A DNA stretch of 64,000 nucleotides from Lutispora sp003527145 (GTDB lineage: Bacteria; Bacillota; Clostridia; Lutisporales; Lutisporaceae), in contig JASBZB010000001.1 in the NCBI GenBank assembly GCA_029983695.1, forward strand, positions 62,001 to 126,000, given 5' to 3'. The notes under the pieces are model-generated. The model did not search any database and was not told where the DNA came from. It worked only from the letters and a program-made list of their open reading frames with translations. The position numbers and the translations under genes are program-made. Shown here piece by piece: positions 8,525 through 16,371 of this stretch (position 1 is its first letter; each line of letters opens with the position of its first letter).

Positions 8525-8660
8525 TTATCACTGAACTAACCCGCTCTAAGGCCCCCGCCTCTATAGGCGGCGGGTATCAAGAGCAGCTAAGTCCAGTATG
8601 GACTCGACTAACATTCAGTGGGGGTTGAACCCCCCTCTGAATGAAGTCTAGTTCAACAAG
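8525..8660. mobile_element. IS200/IS605-end-like relic between pstS and pstC
   Basis: This stretch is a chain of palindromes unlike the AT-rich surroundings: CCGCC/GGCGG near 8548-8567, AGTCC/GGACT near 8590-8604, and a long hairpin in which CATTCAG (8612-8618) pairs with CTGAATG (8637-8643) around GGGGG/CCCCC. It ends in AAGTCTAGTTCAAC. Such G/C-rich imperfect hairpins resemble the right end of IS200/IS605-family elements. No transposase or TnpB frame remains. A related 20-base end occurs at 20556-20575. The family assignment is from memory of such ends, not from a search. Confidence 0.5.
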
Positions 8661-8697
8661 GAAGCGACTCATATTTTTAAAGAAGGGAAAGAGCCTG

Positions 8698-9546
8698 ATG
8701 AGAACTAGTGAGAGAATTATAGAAAAACTACTCCTTATCTGTGCCGGTATAGCAGTATTGGGAGTAGCTCTTATAGCCGCATTTATTTTTGCGGAGGGCT
8801 GGCCTGTTATCAATAAAACCGGAATTATGAACTTCCTTTGGGGCAGGGCATGGGCGCCCACAAGAGGAGTATATGGTATTTTCCCAATGATACTCGGCTC
8901 CATCTATGTTACATTAGGTGCTTTAATCATTGGAGTGCCCATCGGAATAGGCTGCGCTGTTTATTTGGCTGAAATAGCATCACCCAAGCTTTCAGAAATC
9001 ATAAAACCAGGTATTGAACTTCTGGCGGGAATACCTTCTGTCATATATGGCCTGTACGGGATGACCGTTATAGTGCCTATGATAAGGAAAGTCTTTAATA
9101 ATCAGGGCTTCAGCATTTTAGCGGGGAGCATAATCCTGGCCATAATGATTCTGCCTACAATAATCAATATATCCAAGGACTCCATAGAAGCAGTGCCCGA
9201 GGAATACAAGGAAGGTTCTCTGGCCTTGGGGTCATCACATTGGCAGGCCATTATAAGAGTGATACTTCCGTCAGCGCGATCAGGCATACTATCCGCAGTG
9301 ATATTGGGTATGGGCAGAGCCATAGGAGAGACCATGGCGGTGATCATGATAACAGGTAACAGCACATTTATCCCTGAGAGCATTTTATCAACCGCAAGGA
9401 CTTTGACGGGAAATATCGGGATAGAAATGGGTTATGCCAACGGAGAGCATCAGAAGGCATTATTTGCAACAGGCATAGTTCTATTTGTATTTATTATGAT
9501 TTTAAATCTTATGGCCAATCTCATACCTAAGAAGGTGGGTGAATAA
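8698..9546 (+). CDS. pstC: Phosphate ABC transporter permease PstC
   Basis: PstC is one of two membrane subunits of the Pst importer. The protein has about six hydrophobic segments, the first at residues 11-32. The EAA loop, SIEAVPEEYKEGSLALGSS followed by HWQAI, contacts PstB. The ATG at 8698 is chosen: it follows AAGAAGGGAAA and gives 282 aa in register with the family. An upstream in-frame ATG at 8641 would begin inside the IS-like relic and add residues not expected of PstC. The stop overlaps the start region of pstA. Confidence 0.95.
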   Translation: MRTSERIIEKLLLICAGIAVLGVALIAAFIFAEGWPVINKTGIMNFLWGRAWAPTRGVYGIFPMILGSIYVTLGALIIGVPIGIGCAVYLAEIASPKLSEIIKPGIELLAGIPSVIYGLYGMTVIVPMIRKVFNNQGFSILAGSIILAIMILPTIINISKDSIEAVPEEYKEGSLALGSSHWQAIIRVILPSARSGILSAVILGMGRAIGETMAVIMITGNSTFIPESILSTARTLTGNIGIEMGYANGEHQKALFATGIVLFVFIMILNLMANLIPKKVGE

Positions 9547-9547
9547 T

Positions 9548-10402
9548 TTGGATGCGATGAATAATATAAATAGTTCCAGAAATAAAGAAAAAATTGCTTT
9601 TGCACTGCTGTGGGGATTTTCTGTGATGACGATAATCATTCTGGTGCTTATTTTAGCTAATATAATAATAAATGGAATTTCCCATATCAGCTTGGACTTC
9701 TTGCTGGAGGAGCCTAGAAAAATGGGCAAGGCTGGGGGCATATTCTCAGTAATTGTTTCTACCTTTTACATTGTTGCTTTATCTATAGTTTTTGCTGCTC
9801 CTCTGGGTGTCGGTGCTTCTGTGTATTTGACCGAATATGCTAAGGAAGGGATTATGCTGAAGATCATCAGATTCGGGACCGAATCTTTGGCAGGAATTCC
9901 GTCGATTATATATGGTTTATTTGGCTATTCATTCTTTGTAGTTTATCTGAATCTGAAATATTCAATATTATCAGGTGCCTTGACGCTTACCTTGATGATA
10001 CTGCCCACAATAGTAAGGACTTCGGAAGAGGCAATAAAAGCAGTGCCTAAATCCTATAGAGAAGGAAGCCTGGCGTTAGGGGCTACAAAGCTTCAAACAA
10101 TAAGAAAAATAATAATTCCAACGGCCATGCCGGGCATATTGACAGGCTTGATACTGGGTGTGGGAAGGGTTATAGGCGAAAGCGCCGCTGTAATATATAC
10201 GGCAGGGAGTTCATTGGGTATTCCGGATTCTATTTTTAGGCCAGGAAGGACCCTGTCGGTTCACCTGTATACTTTGGCCTCTGAGGGTTTATCCAGGGAA
10301 AACACCTATGCAACAGCGGTAGTGCTTATAATCTTGGTGTTTATAATAAATTTTGTTGCGAACAGATTGATAAAAAATATTTTCATAGCTAAAAGGAGAT
10401 AA
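9548..10402 (+). CDS. pstA: Phosphate ABC transporter permease PstA
   Basis: PstA is the second permease subunit. It has several hydrophobic helices and the EAA segment EAIKAVPKSYREGSLALGAT, near-identical in pattern to PstC. The TTG start (284 aa) is preferred because AAGGTGG lies eight or nine bases upstream; the in-frame GTG at 9539 overlaps that ribosome site and the end of pstC. pstB follows after six bases. The tight spacing indicates one transcription unit with pstC, pstB and phoU. Confidence 0.95.
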   Translation: MDAMNNINSSRNKEKIAFALLWGFSVMTIIILVLILANIIINGISHISLDFLLEEPRKMGKAGGIFSVIVSTFYIVALSIVFAAPLGVGASVYLTEYAKEGIMLKIIRFGTESLAGIPSIIYGLFGYSFFVVYLNLKYSILSGALTLTLMILPTIVRTSEEAIKAVPKSYREGSLALGATKLQTIRKIIIPTAMPGILTGLILGVGRVIGESAAVIYTAGSSLGIPDSIFRPGRTLSVHLYTLASEGLSRENTYATAVVLIILVFIINFVANRLIKNIFIAKRR

Positions 10403-10408
10403 GATTTT

Positions 10409-11161
10409 ATGTCGACTATAAAAATAAAGGTAGAGGACACTAATTTATATTATGGAGATCATCAAGCTTTGAAGGATATAAATATAGATATTTATGAAAA
10501 AGCCGTTACGGCTTTGATCGGTCCCTCAGGCTGCGGTAAATCGACTTTTCTTAGATGCCTCAACAGGATGAATGATCTTATCCCAAATGTGAGGAGGGAT
10601 GGGAAAATAGAGATAGCCGGAACAAATGTGGATAAGTATGATGTTATCCTGCTCAGAAAAAAGGTTGGCATGGTGTTTCAAAAGCCCAATCCATTTCCCA
10701 TTTCCATATATGAAAATGTAGCCTATGGCCCAAGAATACATGGAGTTAAAAGCAAGCCTGTTTTGGATGATATAGTGGAGAAAAGCTTGAAGGAAGCAGC
10801 TCTATGGGATGAAGTAAAGGACAGGCTTAAGAATAATGCAGTCGGCTTATCAGGAGGGCAGCAGCAAAGACTGTGCATAGCAAGAACAATGGCTGTAGAG
10901 CCGGAGGTTTTGTTGATGGATGAACCTACCTCGGCCTTGGATCCGGCATCAACCATGAAAATAGAAGACTTGATGGAAAATTTGAAAAAGCAATATACGG
11001 TCATTATAGTCACCCATAATATGCAGCAGGCAGGAAGGATATCGGATTATACAGCTTTTTTCCTAAATGGAGAAATTATTGAATATGATAAAACAGAGAA
11101 TATATTTTACAAACCCAGAGATAAGAGAACAGAGGACTATATAACAGGAAGATTCGGATAA
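10409..11161 (+). CDS. pstB: Phosphate ABC transporter ATPase PstB
   Basis: PstB is the ATPase that drives phosphate import through PstC/PstA. In order, it shows Walker A GPSGCGKST, the Q-loop in MVFQKPNPFPISIYENVAYG, the ABC signature LSGGQQQR, and Walker B VLLMDEPTSALDP with the H-loop THNMQQA. These are PstB-specific wordings. The length of 250 aa is typical. It sits between pstA and phoU. Confidence 0.97.
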   Translation: MSTIKIKVEDTNLYYGDHQALKDINIDIYEKAVTALIGPSGCGKSTFLRCLNRMNDLIPNVRRDGKIEIAGTNVDKYDVILLRKKVGMVFQKPNPFPISIYENVAYGPRIHGVKSKPVLDDIVEKSLKEAALWDEVKDRLKNNAVGLSGGQQQRLCIARTMAVEPEVLLMDEPTSALDPASTMKIEDLMENLKKQYTVIIVTHNMQQAGRISDYTAFFLNGEIIEYDKTENIFYKPRDKRTEDYITGRFG

Positions 11162-11183
11162 AATTGAACAGGAGGGTATGATA

Positions 11184-11840
11184 ATGACAAGGAATTATTT
11201 TGATAATGAATTGCAGGAACTTAAGCTGGACCTTATAAGGATGAGCAGTATAGTTGAAGATGCGCTATCAAACTCCATCAATGCCTTAAAAAAGCAGGAC
11301 ACGGATTTGGCAGAGCAAGTTATTGAGTCAGATGATATTGTAGATAAAATGGAGATAGACATTGAAGACAAATGCTTGAAGCTAATCGCATTACAGCAGC
11401 CCATTGCAAAGGATCTGAGAATAATAGCCACTGCGCTCAAGATAATAACTGATTTAGAAAGAATCGCGGATCATGCGGTAGATATAGCCAAAATAACAAA
11501 ACGGCTGTCAAAGGAAAAATATATAAAGGAGCTCATTGATATACCCAGGATGGCTTATATAGTTACAGGCATGGTAAAGGACAGCATAGATGCCTATGTT
11601 AAGCAGGATATAGAAAAGGCCAAAGAGGTATCAAAAAGAGATGACGAGGTGGATGGACTCCATGCTCAGATATTCAGAGAGCTGCTTCTGCTTATGATGG
11701 AAGATCCGAGGAAAATAAATCAAAGCACCTATTTTTTATTTATAAGCCAGTATATAGAGCGAATTGCAGACCATGTCACAAATATATGCGAGTGGACCAT
11801 ATACGGAGTCACAGGCGAGCATATCGATTTAAATGAATAA
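11184..11840 (+). CDS. phoU: Phosphate signalling protein PhoU
   Basis: PhoU couples the Pst transporter to PhoR and keeps the Pho regulon off when phosphate is plentiful. The protein is all-helical, with the two PhoU repeats each ending in the metal-binding pattern: DLERIADHAVDIAK and QYIERIADHVTNICE. ATG at 11184 (218 aa) is spaced seven bases from GGAGGG; the ATG at 11178 is too close to it. A terminator follows, closing the pst operon. Confidence 0.95.
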   Translation: MTRNYFDNELQELKLDLIRMSSIVEDALSNSINALKKQDTDLAEQVIESDDIVDKMEIDIEDKCLKLIALQQPIAKDLRIIATALKIITDLERIADHAVDIAKITKRLSKEKYIKELIDIPRMAYIVTGMVKDSIDAYVKQDIEKAKEVSKRDDEVDGLHAQIFRELLLLMMEDPRKINQSTYFLFISQYIERIADHVTNICEWTIYGVTGEHIDLNE

Positions 11841-11854
11841 GAAACCTATAAAGG

Positions 11855-11886
11855 CAGGTTTGTTATATAGAACAAGCCTGTTTTTT
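11855..11886 (+). terminator. Rho-independent terminator after phoU
   Basis: CAGGTTTGTT (11855-11864) pairs with AACAAGCCTG (11871-11880, one G-U) around a six-base loop, followed by TTTTTT. Confidence 0.88.
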
Positions 11887-11902
11887 ATTGGCTAAAATTA
11901 TG

Positions 11903-11931
11903 TTGTGCTTAATCTTGCCAATGGTTATAAT
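11903..11931 (+). promoter_or_regulatory. Sigma-A type promoter for the DUF512 gene
   Basis: TTGTGC (11903-11908) and TATAAT (11926-11931) are spaced by 17 bases. The predicted transcript start (about 11938) lies just ahead of the AGGAGG ribosome site of the next gene. Confidence 0.65.
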
Positions 11932-11966
11932 ATATAAATAGTATGGAAAGGCAGGAGGATAAATTT

Positions 11967-13286
11967 ATGTCATGCTGCAAAGTAATCATCCAAGAGGTTT
12001 TAGAAGGAAGTATTGCAGATGAGCTTGAAATAGAAAAGGACGACAAGATATTGAGCATAAATGGAGAAGCAGTGGGGGATATTTTGGAGTATAAATATCT
12101 CATAAGCGATGAATTTTTGATTCTGGAGATAGAAAAGCCTGACGGAGAGATATGGGAGCTTGAGATAGAAAAGGAATATGATGAGGATCTGGGCTTGTTG
12201 TTTGGAGGAATTATAGATGAGCCTAAATCCTGTCACAATAAGTGCATTTTTTGTTTTATCGACCAGCTTCCAAAGGGTATGAGAAAAACTTTATATTTCA
12301 AGGATGATGATACGAGATTGTCTTTTCTACAGGGCAACTTCTTAAGCTTGACTAATATAAAGGATAAGGATATCGAAAAGATAATTAAGTTCAGAATAAG
12401 CCCCATAAATATTTCGGTTCATACAACAGATATGGAACTCAGAAAGAGGATGCTGAATAATAAAAATGCAGATAAGCTTTTAGAATATATGAGAAGACTA
12501 AAAGAAGGCCATATAGAGATGAAGGGCCAGGTGGTCCTATGTCCGGAGATAAACGATGCCCGCCAATTGGAGAAAACCATAGCAGATTTATATGGATTTT
12601 ATCCGGAATTAAACTGTGTTGCTGTTGTGCCTGTGGGCTTAACACGATATAGAGATGGACTTTTTCCGCTAAAGGAATATAATGAGCATACAGCCCAGGA
12701 GGTAATAGATCAAGTAGAGAACCTTCAAGGGAAGTATATGGATAAAATAGGCACCAGATTTGTTTTTCTTTCCGATGAATTCTATATAATAGCAGGCAGG
12801 AAAACTCAGCCCTATGAGAATTATGAAGGATTCTCTCAACTCGAGAATGGTGTAGGAATAATAGCCATGTTCAATCATGAGGTTGCGAGCTCTCTGGATA
12901 AAATAGAAAACAATGCAGCAATGTCGGCAAGGGGAACCATACTCACCGGAGAATATGCCATGCCGGTGCTGGAGGAAGCTTGCAATAAGATAATGTATAA
13001 GCTTCCGGGACTTAAGCTTGATGTCATTGCCATAAGGAATGAGTTTTTCGGACCGTCTGTAAGAGTGTCAGGACTCATAACCGGAGGAGATATAATATCT
13101 CAGCTTGAAGGTAAAAATATTTCCGGAAGTGTTTTTATACCTGATAATATGCTGCGAAGCGGAGAAACAGTTTTTTTAGATGATATAACAGTAAAAGATA
13201 TTGAAGAAAGATTAGGTATTAAAATCATAATATGCAAGCAAGACGGAAGAGATTTAGTTTCTAATATAGTAGAACACTGCAAATGA
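11967..13286 (+). CDS. DUF512 radical SAM protein with N-terminal PDZ-like domain
   Basis: This 439-residue protein belongs to the conserved Firmicute family with a PDZ-like N terminus (about residues 5-75, GSIADELEIEKDDKILSING), a radical-SAM core with the cluster motif CHNKCIFC (Cys89, Cys93, Cys96) followed by FIDQLPKGMRKTLYFKDDD, and a C-terminal DUF512 region. Its reaction is not known to me. The ATG at 11967 follows AGGAGG by eight bases; an upstream ATG at 11943 precedes that site and would start too near the predicted transcript start. It is followed by der, plsY and gpsA, an order I associate with many Clostridia. Confidence 0.88.
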   Translation: MSCCKVIIQEVLEGSIADELEIEKDDKILSINGEAVGDILEYKYLISDEFLILEIEKPDGEIWELEIEKEYDEDLGLLFGGIIDEPKSCHNKCIFCFIDQLPKGMRKTLYFKDDDTRLSFLQGNFLSLTNIKDKDIEKIIKFRISPINISVHTTDMELRKRMLNNKNADKLLEYMRRLKEGHIEMKGQVVLCPEINDARQLEKTIADLYGFYPELNCVAVVPVGLTRYRDGLFPLKEYNEHTAQEVIDQVENLQGKYMDKIGTRFVFLSDEFYIIAGRKTQPYENYEGFSQLENGVGIIAMFNHEVASSLDKIENNAAMSARGTILTGEYAMPVLEEACNKIMYKLPGLKLDVIAIRNEFFGPSVRVSGLITGGDIISQLEGKNISGSVFIPDNMLRSGETVFLDDITVKDIEERLGIKIIICKQDGRDLVSNIVEHCK

Positions 13287-13301
13287 AATGGAGGTTTTTT
13301 T

Positions 13302-14621
13302 ATGTCAAAACCGGTTGTGGCTATTGTAGGCAGGCCTAATGTTGGTAAATCAACGCTTTTTAATAAAATTTCCGGAAAACGTATATCGATAGTTGAAGAT
13401 ATACCCGGTGTTACAAGAGATAGGATATATGCAGAGGCAGAATGGACCGGCAGAACATTTTCACTCATAGATACCGGAGGGATCGAGCCTTTTTCCCAGG
13501 ATATAATAATGCTTCAGATGAAGAGGCAAGCAGAGGTAGCCATAGAAACTGCGAATGTCATAGTTTTTGTTGTAGATGGACAGGAAGGGATTACTTCCAC
13601 TGATCAAGAGGTTGCAAATATGCTGAGAAAAACCAGCAAGAAGGTTGTCTTAGCCTGCAACAAGATCGATTCACCAAAATACATGAACAATGTCTATGAA
13701 TTTTATAATTTGGGATTGGGGGAGCCGATAGGTATATCCGCAGGTCAGGCATTGGGACTGGGAGATTTGCTCGATGAAGTAGTCAGCGGTTTTCCAAAAG
13801 CAGATGAGGAGGAGTATGATGATCTTACGATCAAGGTAGCCTTAGTAGGCAGGCCCAATGTAGGAAAATCCTCCATCATTAATAGAATACTTGGGGAGGA
13901 TAGAGTCATAGTAAGCAATATCCCAGGTACTACAAGAGATGCAATTGACACACCTTTCGAAGCAGGGGGTCAGAAATATGTGCTGATAGACACTGCGGGA
14001 ATGAGAAAAAAAGGGAAAATAAACGAAGCGATAGAAAGATACAGCGTAATAAGATCATTAACAGCCATAGAGCGATCGGATGTTTCCATATTGGTGATTG
14101 ATGGAGATACAGGCGTCACAGAGCAAGACAGCAAAATAGCAGGATATATGCATGAGCAAGGAAGAGGGGCAATAATTGTAGTAAACAAATGGGATATAGT
14201 AGAAAAAGATGACAAAACCATGAATAAATATAAAGATGATATCATGAAAGCACTTCCTTTCATGAGCTATGCTCCCATAATGTTTGTATCCGCACTGACC
14301 GGCCAGAGGGTTACTAAGATACTTGAAATGGTAGATATGGTTTCAAACCAGCATGCTTTGAGAATTCAAACAGGCTTGCTCAATGATGTGATAAGCGAAG
14401 CGGTGCTGATGAATCAGCCTAACCTATCCGGCGGAAGGAGACTGAATGTTCTTTATGGCACTCAAGTTTCAGTGAAGCCTCCTACCTTTGCCATATTCGT
14501 TAATGATCCCGAGCTTATGCATTTTTCCTATGAAAGGTATCTTGAAAATCAAATACGGAAATCCTTTGGATTCCAAGGGACTCCCCTTAGGTTTTTGATA
14601 AGAGGCAAAGATAAAGAATAG
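13302..14621 (+). CDS. der: Ribosome assembly GTPase Der (EngA)
   Basis: Der is an essential GTPase with two tandem G domains that acts in maturation of the 50S ribosomal subunit. The first domain has GRPNVGKSTL near residue 10, DTGG and NKID; the second has GRPNVGKSSI near residue 185, DTAGMRKKGK and NKWD. A C-terminal KH-like domain fills about residues 350-439. The length is as in other Firmicutes. The gene is 15 bases after the DUF512 gene and 13 before plsY. Confidence 0.97.
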   Translation: MSKPVVAIVGRPNVGKSTLFNKISGKRISIVEDIPGVTRDRIYAEAEWTGRTFSLIDTGGIEPFSQDIIMLQMKRQAEVAIETANVIVFVVDGQEGITSTDQEVANMLRKTSKKVVLACNKIDSPKYMNNVYEFYNLGLGEPIGISAGQALGLGDLLDEVVSGFPKADEEEYDDLTIKVALVGRPNVGKSSIINRILGEDRVIVSNIPGTTRDAIDTPFEAGGQKYVLIDTAGMRKKGKINEAIERYSVIRSLTAIERSDVSILVIDGDTGVTEQDSKIAGYMHEQGRGAIIVVNKWDIVEKDDKTMNKYKDDIMKALPFMSYAPIMFVSALTGQRVTKILEMVDMVSNQHALRIQTGLLNDVISEAVLMNQPNLSGGRRLNVLYGTQVSVKPPTFAIFVNDPELMHFSYERYLENQIRKSFGFQGTPLRFLIRGKDKE

Positions 14622-14634
14622 GGGGTATGAGAAA

Positions 14635-15231
14635 ATGTCTATAATGATCATAAGCATAATATCCTATTTTCTCGGCAATATTTCTGCATCTTATCTGATT
14701 GCAAAGTATAAAGGCGGCATTGATATTAGAAAGCATGGAAGTGGAAATGCAGGCGCCACAAATGTACTTCGTACCTTAGGCGCTAAAGCCGGTTTACTGG
14801 CATTTGCAGGTGATGCATTGAAAGGTATATTAGCAGTAATATTAGGAAAATTGATAGGAGGAGAAGACGGACAGATTGCCGCCGGTATATTTGTTGTAAT
14901 AGGACATAACTGGCCAATTCTTCTGGGCTTTAAGGGCGGAAAGGGAATTGCTACGACAATAGGTGTAATGATCGCTATAAATCCTTATATTGTTGCAGCC
15001 ATTGTTCCCATAGGATTAATAATAATATTTATTACAAAGTATGTATCATTGGCTTCAATTTTAGGAATGGCCATTTTTCCAATAACCATGCTCATGAATA
15101 AGCAGCCGGTGAAGCTGGTATTATTCAGTTTTTTGCTTTCTGCCATGGCTATATACAGGCATAAGTCCAATATAAAGAAGTTAATTGGCGGTACAGAAGC
15201 AAAAATTGGAGATAAAGTTAAGAAATATTAG
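14635..15231 (+). CDS. plsY: Glycerol-3-phosphate acyltransferase PlsY
   Basis: PlsY is an integral membrane enzyme that transfers an acyl group from acyl-phosphate to glycerol-3-phosphate, the first step of phospholipid synthesis. The family motifs are GSGNAGATNVLR, GHNWPILLGFKGGKGIATT and a third motif around SLASILGM. It has five or more hydrophobic segments in 198 aa. It stands directly before gpsA, which supplies its glycerol-3-phosphate substrate, so the pair forms a functional unit. Confidence 0.95.
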   Translation: MSIMIISIISYFLGNISASYLIAKYKGGIDIRKHGSGNAGATNVLRTLGAKAGLLAFAGDALKGILAVILGKLIGGEDGQIAAGIFVVIGHNWPILLGFKGGKGIATTIGVMIAINPYIVAAIVPIGLIIIFITKYVSLASILGMAIFPITMLMNKQPVKLVLFSFLLSAMAIYRHKSNIKKLIGGTEAKIGDKVKKY

Positions 15232-15244
15232 GAGGCGATGGAGG

Positions 15245-16279
15245 TTGATTAAAGTTTCCGTTATAGGATCCGGCAGCTGGGGGACGGCTAATGCCATTTC
15301 CTTAGCAGGTAAAGGTCTTAGCGTAAAGCTATGGGTGAGGAATAAGGAGCTGTTGGAGACCATAAATGAAAAAAGAGAAAACATTACATACTTGCCTGAC
15401 GTTCTGCTCCCCGATAGGATCCAAATATCGAACGATTTAGAGTATTGCTGCAGGGAATCAGATATAATCGTTTTAGGCACACCTTCTCATGCGGTGAGAG
15501 AGATGGTTCATAATATTCGCAGCTATTTAAATAAAGAGCAAGTAATAGTGAATCTTGCCAAGGGAATAGAAAATGATACCCTTTGCAGAATGTCGGAAGT
15601 TATAGAGGAATACCTGCCTGACAACCCGGTTGCCGTTTTATCGGGGCCCAATCATGCAGAAGAAGTTGCAAGGAATATACCTTCTGCAACAGTGGTATCC
15701 TCAAAATATAAAAGAGTTGCAGAATTCATCCAGGAAACTTTTATGACCCCAAGATTTAGGGTTTATACTAACCCCGATATTGTCGGCGTCGAATTAGGAG
15801 GAGCCTTAAAAAATGTAATAGCTTTAGGCGCGGGCATTTCAGATGGGCTGGGATTTGGGGACAATACCAAAACTGCTCTTATGACAAGAGGCATAGTTGA
15901 AATTGCAAGGCTGGGGGTTGCTATGGGGGCACGGCAAAATACATTTAACGGCCTGTCAGGCGCAGGTGATCTGATAGTTACTTGTACAAGCATGCACAGC
16001 AGGAATAGGAGAGCCGGAATAGCCATTGGCCAAGGTAAAACCTTGGAAGAGGTATTGAGCTCGACAAAGATGGTAATCGAAGGGGTGAGGACTACAAAAT
16101 CAGCTTACCAATTATCAAAAAAGATCGGCATTGAGATGCCGATAACCGAAGAAATATATGGAGTCCTGTTCGATGACTATGAAGTAAGAAATTCTGTTAT
16201 TAATTTAATGACAAGAAATAAAACTCATGAGATGGAAGACTTGCCGGAAATAGAAGCCGTTAATTGGAAAGATGCTTAA
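15245..16279 (+). CDS. gpsA: Glycerol-3-phosphate dehydrogenase [NAD(P)+] GpsA
   Basis: GpsA reduces dihydroxyacetone phosphate to sn-glycerol-3-phosphate for phospholipid synthesis. The N-terminal Rossmann motif VIGSGSWGTANA begins at about residue 5; the catalytic Lys lies in GGALKNVIALGAG, and GLSGAGDLIVTC is the substrate-site signature. TTG at 15245 is chosen (344 aa): it follows GGAGGCGATGGAGG and places the GxGxxG motif at the N terminus as in the family. A longer in-frame start at 15185 would overlap the end of plsY. A terminator overlaps the stop codon. Confidence 0.95.
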   Translation: MIKVSVIGSGSWGTANAISLAGKGLSVKLWVRNKELLETINEKRENITYLPDVLLPDRIQISNDLEYCCRESDIIVLGTPSHAVREMVHNIRSYLNKEQVIVNLAKGIENDTLCRMSEVIEEYLPDNPVAVLSGPNHAEEVARNIPSATVVSSKYKRVAEFIQETFMTPRFRVYTNPDIVGVELGGALKNVIALGAGISDGLGFGDNTKTALMTRGIVEIARLGVAMGARQNTFNGLSGAGDLIVTCTSMHSRNRRAGIAIGQGKTLEEVLSSTKMVIEGVRTTKSAYQLSKKIGIEMPITEEIYGVLFDDYEVRNSVINLMTRNKTHEMEDLPEIEAVNWKDA

Positions 16280-16295
16280 TAAGCATCTTTTTTTG
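16268..16295 (+). terminator. Rho-independent terminator overlapping the gpsA stop
   Basis: AAAGATGCTTA pairs with TAAGCATCTTT and is followed by a run of T. The stop codon of gpsA is inside the stem. Confidence 0.8.
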
Positions 16296-16323
16296 TAATA
16301 TTATTATGTACCTGACATATATA
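16295..16323 (+). promoter_or_regulatory. Candidate sigma-E promoter of spoIVA
   Basis: GTAATATT (16295-16302) and CATATATA (16316-16323) are spaced by 13 bases and resemble the mother-cell sigma-E elements (ATATT at -35 and CATACAAT at -10). spoIVA is a sigma-E gene in Bacillus. The AT-rich context makes chance matches likely, so confidence is moderate. Confidence 0.45.
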
Positions 16324-16371
16324 TATAATGCAATATTTGAAGGTTATAATCCTTTGAGAGGGGGTAAAATC

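Noticed and set aside
16264..16371. A longer SpoIVA starting at 16264
   Set aside because: It would overlap the gpsA stop and its terminator; the start at 16372 gives exactly the expected 492 residues.
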